Below, piece by piece: positions 35,665-47,171 of a DNA stretch of 64,000 nucleotides. Source of the DNA: Conoideocrella luteorostrata. Its lineage: Eukaryota > Ascomycota > Sordariomycetes > Hypocreales > Clavicipitaceae. How positions within the stretch are numbered: position 1 is the stretch's first letter; every line of letters begins with the position of its first letter. The position numbers and the translations under genes are program-made. Under the pieces are notes generated by a model, which was not told the origin of the DNA, did not search any database, and worked only from the letters and a program-made list of their open reading frames with translations. Location of the stretch: positions 1-64,000 of the forward strand of contig JASWJB010000104.1 of the NCBI GenBank assembly GCA_032433595.1. The letters are read 5' to 3'.

Positions 35665-37953
35665 GGCTTATTCCTCCATGCAACCAACGACATCACAAAC
35701 TCTCCCCCACAACCCTTCAATTTGTCATAAGCCTTCCTTGGTTGAGACTTACGCAATTCTTGCTACATTACGTCAATTCCAATGGGACATGCAATGTGTC
35801 ATCCACCCAAAAAATTCTTTGTCATATACTTGCCCTTCTATATCCTTGTATTCATCAAATTCCCAGCGAAATGACTTCGTTGCATACACGCTAGTGTCCC
35901 CCACTTTTTTTGGGCTATATTCTGTGTCTTCTATTTCGCAAGCCGTCTCATCTTTTTTTTTTTGTTTCCCTAGGGCTTGCAAGCCTGACCATGTCTCATA
36001 CTTTTATTACATTATTTAAATCGCGGGCTCCGCTGGGCTCTCGAAGAGTTCGAAACCCAGCCATTTCATTATACAAGGCGTTCACGGTGATTGAATCTTG
36101 GGAACGGGTACTCCGTACACCGGTGCTAAATAGTCGCAGGATTCGTCGGGCATCTCAGGCTTACTTAGCAATTGGCGGGTGGCAATTGGGCCAAGCAGTT
36201 GGACAAGATGAGACCTAGGGTTGCGTCTGCAATGAAGTCATTCGGTGGCTTGGAAAGGCGGTGCGGTGGTTATTGGAACTCCTAGACGAGTTGGAAGCAA
36301 TGAATGGCGGCCAACGGCCCAAGCCGTTAGACCACAGAAAGAAACTTCAGGCTACTTGCAGACGATGGGCGCCAGCTGGTCCCAGCTCATTCCTGGGTCT
36401 CGATCCGCGGTTATGGCGTCAGTCTTGTCGGATTGGGTAACTGGCCTCTTGGTCAAGCCAACTGTGAGGATCGCAGCAGCACCTCGTGATGCATTGTCGC
36501 CGATGGCTGTTCAAGCATCGATCAATCCTGCAGCCCTGGTCTGATACCCGGTTCGAGGAGTAGCATAAAGTCGACTTCTATCTAGGTACCTGAGTTCTCG
36601 GAGTTGATATTACCCGTCCCTCCAATGTACCTATGACGTGCTATTTGGTATTGTACTGTTAGCAAGATACTTGAATTATAGAAGGATGGCGCAAGTCGCC
36701 TCCAGAATGGAAAACGAATTTATCGGTATTCATGAGTGCAACATGGGACGAGTGTGCAGCAGCTGCTGTTCGACACGGCCCAACATGCATCACATTTCTT
36801 CTCTACCTGCCTCGCGTCTTTCCCCCTTCCCCAACCATGCTCATGGCTGCTCTACTTCATTCATACCTACCATGTACAGGCATCGACAGGGAGGACAAAT
36901 TGGAGCATTTTAAGAGCTACTGTGACGCTTTCGGTAAGCTACACCCTGCCTACCCCACGCATGATCTCGGGCTCACGTGTGTGCATCTCGCCCTCTCCCC
37001 CCCCCGGCCGGTACTATGTTGGACGCCTGCACTCTCCAACGGGTGGGACTTTTGCCCTTGCTCCAGGGGTTGTGTTAATTTTGGCTTAACAACGCGGAGT
37101 TGCTGCAGCATGGATATTTGTAGTTGGATAAGGCGTTGATGATGCCGAGATGCACTCCCAGACCGGTATGGGGACTGAGCTGGTTTCGCTGGTCCAACGA
37201 ATCAGGCGAAGTGCCATGTCGCATGGATGACTTGGCAAGCTTTACGAGGCCGCCGTATGACAAGCAGGATTCAAGAGAAAGGGGGGGTCCCTTGTCGCAT
37301 GGATATGCCTGCAGCAAATAAGCAGCGAGTCCCTAGTTAATCAGTGCTATTCTACGTGCTATACGGAGTATGTATTGTGTGGATTGTGTGTGTGCTGTAT
37401 AATATGGCCGTCACACCGTCATGTCTCGCTGCAACATGTTGGTACATGTGGCCCTCCTTCTTCCTCGCTGTCCCGTCTGATCTCTCATCCTATATCGGCC
37501 CCATCGCATCTGTCAAGCCCATCCCGATCCGTGATTGGTCTGGCGAGCTGGTTCTGGGTTAGTTGTGAAACCTTGTCCTTTGCCCCGCCTGCTGCGACCT
37601 CATTCGCCCATCCGCATTGCCAGTAACCACGGAGAACATTGTGTGTTCTCTTCCCTCTGCCTCTCTCTCTCCCTCTCGCTCCTGGTCTCGTTGCTTTACA
37701 GTGCTGCAGGGCCTCTCTTTCTTTTTTGTCTGGTTGACTTGGCAATCGACATTCGTCGGCTTAAGACCTGTGGGGTAACCCGGATCGATCCCCGAATGGG
37801 GCCGGGCTGAAGACATGGTCTTTTATTGTTTGGTCGTTTTCTCCGTATTATACTCCATATCATGCAATGCAACGCAGTACGGGCTACAGAGTGTGTACGA
37901 TCAGTAGTATTGGGAGGTGATATTGCGGTGTCGGCGACTACTGGTCGTTGTTT

Positions 37954-37974
37954 CTGCTGCTGCTGCTGCTGCTG
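37954..37974. repeat. Microsatellite (CTG)x7
   Basis: Seven perfect CTG units in non-coding DNA. Confidence 0.85.
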
Positions 37975-38234
37975 CCGCCCCTGTGTGATTGACTCGACTA
38001 CAGAAGAGATCCAACAAGATGGTCAACACAGAGCCGGCCGGCCATGGCCATGGCGAAACAGCCAACAAGAGGCAAATCCTTCCCGTCTTTCCTGGCCTCT
38101 CTGTGTAACATGCTCACCACCACACGCTGTTGTTCGTCTGGTAGTCGACCATGCATGAGGGGAACAGAGACAAGCAAGCACGATCTGGGGTGGTGCGGAG
38201 CTCCCAGGATGAACAGAGCGCCCGGTTTCATTTC

Positions 38235-38240
38235 CATTCT
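38235..38240 (+). promoter_or_regulatory. Possible AbaA site (CATTCT)
   Basis: Matches the CATTCY consensus of the conidiation factor AbaA, about 1 kb upstream of the wetA start. A six-base match is expected often by chance; it is listed only because wetA is an AbaA target in Aspergillus. Confidence 0.2.
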
Positions 38241-38776
38241 ATTTTCTGTTTTCCACCTCGTGGCAAATCCAGGTAGATGCAGTACTAGTATGGCGCTTCA
38301 AAAAGCACAAGCTGCCATCCGGCCCATGTACCTTCTCACCATGCACATCCATTACGAGGTTCTCGTCAAATCGGCAACCTAACTACGCGGCCAACAGCGA
38401 TTGCTGGGGCCGGCGTATCATCACCAGCCAATATCGTTGAGTGCAGTTTGGAGGGGCTTCGTTTCCGAAGTTCGGTGTGACTGACCGACAACTTGCTTCC
38501 TTGACGGAGAGAGACGGAAGGATGGAGTGATGGGGGCAGCGGGCATCAGGAGCGCCACTCTACACCACCAATGCCAATGGGAGGAGAGAAGAGACCAACT
38601 CTTGTTCAGCAGGAATAAACTTTATCGCCCTCATCCGAGTTTTGTACTCCGTATTGTGCAGCAATTGGCTCGCTCCCGTGCGGCAGCCGGTGGGGCCGGT
38701 AGTTTTGACAGGCTTCCATCGACCACCTCTGGGCTAAGATGCTGTCGGGACTGGAATGCAAAACGCTATGTTCACA

Positions 38777-38782
38777 CATTCC
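38777..38782 (+). promoter_or_regulatory. Possible AbaA site (CATTCC)
   Basis: A second CATTCY match, about 480 bp upstream of the wetA start. Same caveat about chance matches. Confidence 0.22.
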
Positions 38783-39004
38783 TGCATTTCCCAATTGTTA
38801 CTTAGCTCCAAACAATATGGTTAGGCCTAGTATTGGTTGCTAGATGATCATTACCCCGTTGCTGGGCATTACCTCGACCTATTGTTGCTAACGGAAGCTA
38901 TATGGCCGACAAGGTTTGGTTGCTGTCCACGGACCATGGATACAGCTTTGATAACATTTCGCCTCGGTCGTAGGAGGTGCAATATCCCTCCTCTCTACCC
39001 AGCT

Positions 39005-39011
39005 TCCCTTG
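39005..39011 (-). promoter_or_regulatory. Possible BrlA response element
   Basis: The minus strand reads CAAGGGA, matching the BrlA response element (C/A)(A/G)AGGG(G/A), about 250 bp upstream of the wetA start. One seven-base match is weak evidence on its own. Confidence 0.22.
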
Positions 39012-39259
39012 CGTGCGCCTTTGTATTTCTCTCCGTCTTCTTCAACATTCAGCATTGAATTGCATCAAACTAAGGAAGAAGACATAAAGCGTTCGTTCAG
39101 AGCAGTAAACTCGTCCTTGACTTTGTTGTCTTTAACCGCCCCCATCATACGTCTTGTCTTACACCGGGAACCATAGTCCTGAACCTAAACGAACAACAAG
39201 AAAGGTATACCCTTCGTTGTCGCAACTTGTTGCCAACATCCTCGGGTTGTTTGGTCGAA

Positions 39260-41107
39260 ATGGCCTCTTGGACTGTTCCTCTCAGAACAGAGGCCGTTGA
39301 CAACAACAACAACATCAACAGCAGCAGCAGCAGCAACAACAGAGATCTAAACATGTATTGGGAGGATATCAACAGCGCCAGCACCGACGATCCAGCCAAC
39401 GACTTTTTTGGCCAGTTCGTTGACTTTGATTCGAATGGGAACTCCAATGACTTAGCTGTCGATGGCTACAATCCGTTGGCGACTACCATGTCCGGTATGC
39501 CCAACTCCATCATGTTGCTCGGAAATCATGGCACCAAGCTAGATAGCACCGTCTCGTCTGGTGTATCGTCCGGCGATGAGTTCGACTTTCTCTCCTGCAG
39601 CTCCAACATCGGCGCAACAGCCTCGGCGGCCAGTCACGAAATTGACCCGAAGGACCTGGCTTTGAGTACACACGAGCTGTTCGCAACTCACAGCTCCCAA
39701 CAGCCATTTGAATATCTCGGTAGAGCGTCCATGTCAGAGGCTGATCTTACTCGACTCGAGAGCATATCGCTTCATTCGCCCCAGAAACCAAAAGTTGCCG
39801 CCTCAGATCCGTCATCACCAACGCCTCCCAATACTGACGTTCGCAAGCCCAAGAAGTTTGTCGAAACCATATCATCCACAATTAAGAAGGCCACTAAGAT
39901 ACGAAAGAATAAAAAGACCACCGAGACACAGCAGCAGCCCTTGTCGCCAAAGCAGGAGCCACAGCAATCCTTGAAACTCCCCAAGCAGCGGCGAGGAAAG
40001 ACCAAGGCCGTAACTCCGGGCAATCTTCCAGCATCTCCTCCAATTCAGCAGCAAGAACAAGCCGCAAACTTCCATTTTATTCATGGCCATTATGAGGATC
40101 CTTTCGGAGACGGCGGCGCGCTTCTACCTCCGCAAGGTGTCAACCTGCAATATTATGGTCAGGTTGCTCCTGACACTCCTGTCGAATCACCAGGCGTCAA
40201 GAGTGAGCCGGGCCAAGGAAATTTCCAAGCAGATCAAGCCTGGAAACAACAGCATATTCAATGGCCAGGTGCCGGAGGCGAATATGTCACAAGTCAAGAA
40301 GGAGGAGGCGGTGGAGGCGGAGGATGGTGGAACTCGAACATGATAAACCATGGACACAACGAATTCACGAACCCTCCTCTTCACAATCATCAAAGAAGTG
40401 CGAGCATTCATGTAATGGGACAGGGACAAGGACAGAACTCTGGGATGAATTATGACTATGGCTCCATGGCTGATACAAGTACCAGCGGGCTCATGATACA
40501 TATGCCTCAGCCTCGGGGGTCACAGTCAACCGTGGTTAATGATCTGACTGCAAATGCTCAGACTTTTCTCCCCCCGCCACCGGTGCCTCAAGCCATGGGC
40601 CCAGCGATGCCAAATTCAGAGCGCTCCCATCGCCCGCCAAAGGCCAAGTCGTCTGGAGCAAGACACCTGTCCTGCTCACCAGTCCGAAAGCAACGCGGCA
40701 CGTCAGCATCACCGACTCCCACCGATCAATCGGCCGTTCCACGGTCTCGCCACAGTTCCGGCGCGTCTGTATCATCAGCCAGAAGCTCTTCTGGCCGACT
40801 GCCCGGCAGCATGCCAGGAACTCCATGCAGCGTGCGCAAGCGTCGCTCCCGCGATGCGAGCGGTTCAAGCGGAGGAGGTGCATCTGCCGGCGCTGATAGT
40901 GGAGGCATCGGCTTCGTGAACTTTACGCCTCATGATGGATCAATGCTCATGACAGGTGTCGCTCCAAGCGGCAGTTCCAAGACAAAAGCACGCCGTGAGA
41001 AAGAAGCCCAAGATCGACGACGCCGTCTAAGCGAAGCAGCTATCAAGGCTGTAGCCGCCGCTGGGGGCGATGTCGACAAATTAATAGAGCAAGGCTTCGC
41101 ATTTTGA
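39260..41107 (+). CDS. wetA: Conidiation regulator WetA
   Basis: A single exon of 615 aa; the first ATG is 39260. The N-terminal segment YWEDINSASTDDPANDFFGQ followed by FVDFDSN is typical of WetA. The middle is Ser/Gln/Pro-rich and disordered, with a basic KKFVETISSTIKKATKIRKNKK stretch given here by its ends (about residues 200-225). The last 45 residues are the conserved WetA signature: SSKTKARREKEAQDRRRRLS, then EAAIKAVAAAGGDVDKLIEQ and GFAF. In Aspergillus, WetA acts after BrlA and AbaA to control spore wall maturation, trehalose storage and dormancy. The family normally has no intron, as here. Near the start, (AAC)n and (AGC)n codon repeats encode Asn and Ser runs. Long non-coding tracts on both sides fit a tightly controlled developmental gene. 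Confidence 0.9.
   Translation: MASWTVPLRTEAVDNNNNINSSSSSNNRDLNMYWEDINSASTDDPANDFFGQFVDFDSNGNSNDLAVDGYNPLATTMSGMPNSIMLLGNHGTKLDSTVSSGVSSGDEFDFLSCSSNIGATASAASHEIDPKDLALSTHELFATHSSQQPFEYLGRASMSEADLTRLESISLHSPQKPKVAASDPSSPTPPNTDVRKPKKFVETISSTIKKATKIRKNKKTTETQQQPLSPKQEPQQSLKLPKQRRGKTKAVTPGNLPASPPIQQQEQAANFHFIHGHYEDPFGDGGALLPPQGVNLQYYGQVAPDTPVESPGVKSEPGQGNFQADQAWKQQHIQWPGAGGEYVTSQEGGGGGGGGWWNSNMINHGHNEFTNPPLHNHQRSASIHVMGQGQGQNSGMNYDYGSMADTSTSGLMIHMPQPRGSQSTVVNDLTANAQTFLPPPPVPQAMGPAMPNSERSHRPPKAKSSGARHLSCSPVRKQRGTSASPTPTDQSAVPRSRHSSGASVSSARSSSGRLPGSMPGTPCSVRKRRSRDASGSSGGGASAGADSGGIGFVNFTPHDGSMLMTGVAPSGSSKTKARREKEAQDRRRRLSEAAIKAVAAAGGDVDKLIEQGFAF
39302..39346 (+). repeat. Coding trinucleotide repeat in wetA
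   Basis: Runs of AAC/CAA-type and AGC-type codons encode NNNN-I-N-SSSSS-NN near the WetA N-terminus. A length-variable site within the coding region is likely. Confidence 0.75.
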
Positions 41108-41818
41108 ATAGCCAAGCGATATGAGATTTGCACCATGGCAGTAAAGCAAGCCTACCTGCACCATTGGACTCACAGCCGTTGAGGCAATTGGGGGAAAGCA
41201 TTGCCTCGCGCAGCTATTACGCTTCCCGCGGGTATTTAGGGTTTCGCTTTTTCTTCTTCTTTTTTTTTTTTTGGTTCCTTCTTGATGGTTTTCATCGCCA
41301 ACGCCATGTTGCCCTCCTTCCTCCCAGCCAGTTCGCATTGATGGCATGGACATGCATGCGCCTGCTTCTCTCCGTACTAATTGACACGACGTATACTCCT
41401 TACGAGAGAGTACGTTTCCAACTGTTTTTCCAAAACCGCCAACTTTTCTTTGTCAGCTGCCGAGTTTCTTTTTTTTTTCTTTTCTTCATCGTTCATTTTT
41501 TCGCTTTCGGAACCACATCCTTGTCTCGTCTCCCCTTTTTCTTTTTATCTTCCAGCTTTATTTAGCCTTTTAGCATTTGTTCATGGGGCCCAAGCAGATT
41601 ATTACTGTTCATCTGTTTATTTCTCATTATTTTCCAGGCGATAATTATGTATGAGACGTGTGTGTGTTTTGTGTTTTTTTTTTTTCGGAACTCACCACCG
41701 GCGCGTCGTCATTGTTGTCATCTAGTGGCGCCTGGGTTCGGCGTTCACAGAGGGGGGAAATGAATGGGTCGGATAAAAGCGACAGACACAAAGAGATAAA
41801 AAGAGTGAGGGAGATAAT

Positions 41819-41833
41819 GTGTGTGTGTGTGAG

Positions 41834-41910
<77 letters not shown>
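41819..41910. repeat. (GT)n-(GA)n compound microsatellite
   Basis: A short GT run (about 41819-41831) is followed by a nearly pure GA run of about 34 units (41842-41910). It lies between two convergent genes. Confidence 0.9.
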
Positions 41911-41911
<1 letters not shown>

Positions 41912-42046
41912 GACGGGGGGGAGGAAACAGGGAAACGGCAAGAGAGGGGTTTCAGTCTCTCGTGTATCACTACCACTTTTACAACTTATTATTGAATATA
42001 AGCTACTTAATTCTCACCCATTCCTTCATTCATTCACTCACTCACT

Positions 42047-42078
42047 ATATATGCAAACATATATGCAAACATATATGC
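42047..42078. repeat. 12-bp tandem repeat ATATATGCAAAC
   Basis: Two perfect copies plus an 8-bp partial third. ATGCAAAC resembles an octamer-like sequence, but no function is implied. Confidence 0.8.
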
Positions 42079-42991
42079 GTGCATGATGCATTGGTGATTT
42101 GTTCGTAACATCGACACAATGCCTCTACGGAAGAGGCAGCCAAAAACATGAATGACCTATCACAGACAGCAGTCCTTGATTTTCACGACAGGATGTGCTG
42201 GCGAGCATGTCACGCAATTTGATCACTCACAGATAGGGTCATGTTTCCAAATATATTCGTTTCTTAATCTCGTTTCTTCAGGACTATGTTGTCCGTATAC
42301 AGCCAGAGCCTATCTCTCCAGCTTGGGTTCCAATGCCTTGGTTTCCCACATCTTTATTGGCTCGGCCCAAAATAGCCCCAATGACATGCGGCCCAGGCAT
42401 GACAGAAATCTACAGCCCAGTAGCGTCACCCGTGTTGTTTCATCTCAATATATATGTATATATGTACACAAAGCAGGGGAGAACCAAGTTGAACGACACG
42501 AACAAGAAACCCGAGAGGACCAGTACCATATAAGGCAAGCGTACACGTCGTGCAAAGTCTTAACACGATCCGATCCCGCTCAAATAATCAAAAGACGCCA
42601 TCATGCCTCCATTGGCAGACCAGAACCGACAGGCAGAAACACAATAACAGGGTAAAAGAAATCATGTAAAATAGAATATATTGTCGGGGCGTGGGACACA
42701 TTAAGTCCTGGTAGCTTTCCTTTAAAACCCGTCGCTCAGCTCAGGCTCGGCTGAGAGGCGTCGAAGGGGTATAATTGCTGGTAACGACTTTGCGCCACGA
42801 GCTTCGACGTGGAACATCCAAGCTACCACAATCGTATTTAATATAAACGCAAAAATAGATCGACCTCCGTCGTCGCACAAGTACGTCAGCCGTTACTTTG
42901 CGTGTTTATAATTATAAATTGAAACGCTGTGTAGAGAGGCTATGATCATATGAAGCGTGCCTCGGGGAATATTTTAAACGCACATATCCTT

Positions 42992-45321
42992 CTAATCGTA
43001 ACCGGCACCACGCTGCCATGGGCTATGCGACAAGCCAAGTTAGTCAAATGTGTCCCGGCTTCTTGTGCCATTCAAAGATGGAATAACACGCGAGAAAGCA
43101 AAACTTACCTGGCGTTGTTTTGTGGTCTATGTCCCGAAGCTGGACTCGCATTGTTGACGGAGCGCTGACCCATCGCCGATCCGGTGCGGTTGTATGGACT
43201 CTCAGGTCTTTGGCTCGCAGGGAAAAGTGGCATCGACGGGTTGACAGGAGATCGAGGCCCGTGCTGTCCCTGGAACGAGTGTTGTGATGCTGCGGCAGAA
43301 GCATTCTGGCCCGCTGCACGGCGGCGCAAGTCTTCTGATGTCAGTGACTCATTGTCGTCATCCAAGTCCAAATGGGACTTGTATCCTGTCTTCTCGCCTC
43401 GGGCAGTAGCTGCGAGGGCGTCAAGTTCGGTCGTAGTGTTTAAACCCGTCTGGGACTTCATGAATGAAGCACGGTCGTCGGCCATGTACTGGTAGCGAGC
43501 ATCTGGGTTCTTGCGGAAGAAAGTGACTGTAGTAGAAATGATGACCATGAGTAGTAGAATGAGGGAGAAGGCGGCATTGAGAACGAAGAGCACGACGCCT
43601 ACGACTCCAATAACCAGCTGAGGAGCGCCAAACACGTTTGAAAAGACGAGCAAGAAGATGGCGTTGAGGAAATTGACGACGCAAATGGCAATGTTGAAGG
43701 TGTTGGTGCTCTTATCCATCCACGGCCGCATCACCGAGGCAGCAATCAAGGCAGCAGCCTCAATGATGACAAAACCGATCGCTTGAGCAACACTATTCTT
43801 CTGAGCAAAGGCAACGAACATGGCCTTGACTAGAGTATAACCCAAAACGGGGACAATGAAGTAGAAGGCCGAAGCACGGAACTGGATGTAGAGAAATCCC
43901 CACTTGTTAAGTGTTTGGGGATCGGAAAACAGGATGTAGGCAGGGTTGCGGTGCATGGAAACAGAACGGCGGGCAACACGGATAACCTTGCTTGCACCCC
44001 AGCCGAGGGTTGCAGCCAGGCCAAAGAAGAAAAAGACGGCGAGAACAACCTCGGCAGGGGAATCGACTTGGGTGAACTCCCACAGACACAAAATAGCCAT
44101 CTGGGGGAAACCGAGAAGGGCAACTCGGAAAAGAATGCCCTTGAGCACGGTAAACCAACCATTTCGGAATTCCAGAAACGTATCGCTCTCCATCCACTTC
44201 TGCTTAACGGCTAGCTCACACAAGCCCTTGAAGCTAGCAACCGCAATGATGGTAAAGACTACGAAAATGCAGAAGAAAGTCAAGCCAGTCATGAACAAGT
44301 TGGTCGTTTCAATCTTGGAGCGGAAGGCCACACGCTGGATGCCATAGACTATGTAGGCGCCAGAAGAGGTCATGATATTGGCTCGCTTCATGAGATTGGT
44401 GGCGGCGGTGATAACGGGCTTGGGCATCATGGCTGCGCTTCGTTTGAAGAGGCTCAGGCCGTGTTCGGCCAGCTGAAGGCCACGCTTCTCAACCTGAACG
44501 GAAACAGTCGTGAGAGTATCGAAAATGGTTGATGGCGTGCCGCCTGTGGCTCGTTGATACCATGTGAAAATGTCCTGCATAAAGTTGACTCTGATGATGC
44601 CCATGGACCACTGGAAATCTTGGGTCCAGGACTGGACAATAGGAGGCAAGTGGACGCTAGACAGGCCGAGAATGGCCTGGGCCTGGAAGTAGGCAAATAG
44701 AGACAGGGAGTTGGCAGCGACGTGAGCAGCGGTATTGGAATGTCCGAGACCATTGACAACGGCCGACGATACCAAGGCCAACCCAGCGATGATGGCGGTA
44801 GCCCACTTCACACCAAGCAAGTCTACCGTTTTTCCGTTGGAGATATCGGCCTCAACGCAAGCAATACTGCGTGGGTTGTCAGTCTTGGTCAGGTTGATTT
44901 GAACACGAACCGTAGCATCAAGATCGGGGATGCTATAAGCGATGCCGGGGATCTGCTTGGCGGCGTCGGCGGGAACAGGCAAGTTGAAAGCGAAGGGGAT
45001 TTTTCCAGCAACCATAGGACACAAGCCGCCCAGCTTCATGTCACATGGGTCAAGGATCTTCTTCAAAAAAGTGTAGCCATATGCGGAAATGGCCAGGTCG
45101 AAGAGAACGAAACCCTGAACGGACGAGGTGGCGACGACTTCGACAGTCGCCGAGTTGTTGTTTGGTGTGTAAACGACATTGAAAAGACTGGCCGTGAAAC
45201 TGGAGTCGTCTTGGCAATTATTGAGCGAGTTGGACATGAGCATATTCTCGCCTACGACAGACGAAACCATCGTGGCCATCGTGGCAAGGAGCACAAGCGG
45301 CGCCTTGAAAAGCGACCGCAT
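42992..45321 (-). CDS. Flavin carrier (FLC) / TRP-like membrane protein
   Basis: Two exons on the minus strand: 45321-43109 and 43022-42992, giving 747 aa. The main frame meets a stop inside a perfect GTAAGT donor. Splicing the 86-bp intron (CTAAC branch, CATAG acceptor) adds a 31-nt exon ending SPWQRGAGYD. Residues 1-24 form a signal peptide, followed by a lumenal ML-like/TRP N-terminal domain with paired cysteines (about 25-165). At least nine hydrophobic spans follow over about 170-610, among them TGLTFFCIFVVFTIIAV and VVLAVFFFFGLAATLGW. The cytoplasmic tail is Ser/Pro-rich. This is the architecture of yeast Flc1-3 and fungal TRP-like channels. The yeast proteins sit in the ER or Golgi and affect FAD import, calcium balance and cell-wall integrity. 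The family assignment is strong; transport activity is inferred. Confidence 0.9.
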
Positions 45322-47150
45322 CTTGGCGAGATTTGCGTAAGGTTGGGTTATTGCAGAATGATGGGAGGGATTTTATTTGTTCGGAAAAGAGCATATATTC
45401 GAGACTATCGTGTCCTTTCTGAGCGTCGTTGTCGTCCTGCGAAACGGGCTCGCTCAAGTGTGTTGATTCGAAAGCAGTCGTGGTGGGAGACCGTGTCTCG
45501 TGGCTATTTGGACGCTCGATTGGTGTAGGCGTATGTACGGCTTGCGCGGGGACCTGGAACGGTTCGAATAATCAAAGGAGGCCGGCCTGTGTTCGCAGCT
45601 GTGAGTCTGCAAGCGAAAGGACTTCTAACAGAGACGGCAATGGGCACAGGTGGGAATATGGGGGCGGGAGATGTCACAGCGAGTATAAGCAACAACGAGT
45701 GTCACAACAAGGCGGTCGGGCAAGTTGAACGTAGCGAGTGGCAATGCGAGCGATGAAAAGAATGCCTTCCACGTGGGGAAATCGTCCGGGGAAGGCACAA
45801 ACGACGATGCGAGGTGCGAGGTGCGAGGATGGAGTATTGAAATGGCGGATTGCAGCAGCGAAAGAGCCAAGTAATGAGTCCGTTACACGAAGGGAGGAAG
45901 CCAAGAGAGACGAGGTGGGCGCAGGTTCAGGAGTGGAGGAATACGATGCAAGAGGCTTGGCTTCAGGTGGCTCCGTCGTGGTGGTGGTGGTGGAGAGTTG
46001 CCAGACAGAGAAAAGACGAGAGGGACTACCGCAACCCTGTTTGCAGATTAGCAGGTTTTGCGGGCGAGCGCGTGGACAAGAATGGCAACAAATCAAGGCG
46101 GAGATTTGCGAGACGGGACTGGGGATGGGGGGGAAGACTAGCGGCTGCGTGTCTGGCTGCTGGGCTGGCTTGGCTGGGAACTAACGATCTGTACTCCGTA
46201 CTCCGTACACACTGACTGGGGACCTCCACGAATGCAGACCTACCTAACTAGCCAGTCGACGTGACTGCGTGAGTAGCGGGTGAGTGGATGGCGAGACAAT
46301 TCATCAAGACGCTGCAGAGAACGGAGAGTAGCGGCAATACAATGGCTATCATGCTCTGAACTTGCACAGTACATAATGCAAGTACATATGCAGTCCCAGC
46401 GTAAGCGAATTAGGAGCAAGCAAGCCGCGTAGTAAAGCAACAGCAAGGCATCACATCCTACATATCTTTCCAGTTCCAGCTGCAGCCGCCATATGAGTCG
46501 CACTTCGTCGCAGGGCAAAGACACCTAGAGCTACCTGTGTACGGAGTACTGCTGATTTCCATGCCAGCCGGGTAACAAATAGGCCAGGCGGAGCGGGCGG
46601 ATCACGCATTCTCGCTGCAGTACGGTGCGTTCTAGCGTTATCCAGGCTGCCAGGTACGTACCCCCTAATAGTGCCATTGCAAACGTCTTGTTGATGTGGA
46701 CACCAGTGGGCTGTACCGGGACTCTAACTCACGCCCAAACTTTCCTGGAGCAGAGGTAGCGACGACAATAACACACTGTACACTTTGGGTCATCTCGTAT
46801 CCACACTAGCATACAATACATGGCTGTCGCCTCCCCTCTGCCGCCACCGGCGCGCCTTCTTGCGCCAGAAAGCACTTGGCTCCCATGGTCTGTCCTTGGC
46901 ATTGCGCGACGTTGCTGTGTAAAATTATGTTCTCGTAAATCTAGTAGTATAAGGGCAGAGCCAAGGTTACCTACTATCTGTGCTAGATTGTATTGAATTG
47001 TTCCTGGAGAGCAGCCTGGTGTGGGTTGTTTCCCGGTGAACTCGAACTAGTAGTAAGTATCCTTAATACTCACTGGGCGCATGCATCGTACTAAGAACTC
47101 GTACTGCAGCAAGTGCTTACCGGCTTACTGGCGTGTGCGTCTCACTCCGG

Positions 47151-47171
47151 ACTCCGTACGGAGTACTCCGT
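47151..47171. repeat. Extended palindrome copy (three half-sites)
   Basis: Three alternating half-sites in a row: ACTCCGTACGGAGTACTCCG plus T. Seen directly; non-coding. Confidence 0.75.

Larger units (their letters stand above)
35665..39259. other. Long upstream region of wetA
   Basis: No gene is supported in these 3.6 kb. A T-run (35951-35960) and a (CTG)7 tract (37954-37974) are seen. The 1-1.5 kb before the wetA start is probably promoter and 5' leader, as conidiation regulators commonly have long ones. Candidate AbaA- and BrlA-type sites are listed separately. Confidence 0.45.
41108..42991. other. Intergenic between wetA and FLC 3' ends
   Basis: The two genes converge here. The stretch holds T-runs (41263-41272, 41468-41479, 41676-41686), a long GT/GA microsatellite, a 12-bp tandem repeat at 42047 and the 3' UTRs of both genes. 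A frame over 42152-42655 has no recognisable feature, and I do not call it. Confidence 0.45.

Noticed and set aside
35423..36019. 198-aa plus-strand frame overlapping the 298-aa gene
   Set aside because: Kept only as an alternative: its second half (after about 35700) turns low complexity and T-rich, and the upstream-initiated frame has the better start and more uniform composition.
36030..36062. Possible tRNA because of a GAGTTCGAAACCC-like stretch
   Set aside because: No matching acceptor stem, D-arm or anticodon arm can be folded around it.
41645..41976. Long Ser-Leu repeat frames on the minus strand
   Set aside because: Translation of the (GA)n microsatellite, not a gene.
42152..42655. 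167-aa plus-strand frame downstream of wetA
   Set aside because: No recognisable motif, the composition is random-looking, and it lies where the 3' UTRs of two convergent genes are expected.
45674..46096. 140-aa minus-strand frame upstream of the FLC gene
   Set aside because: Thr and Ser runs from simple sequence and no domain; it lies in the expected promoter region of the FLC gene.
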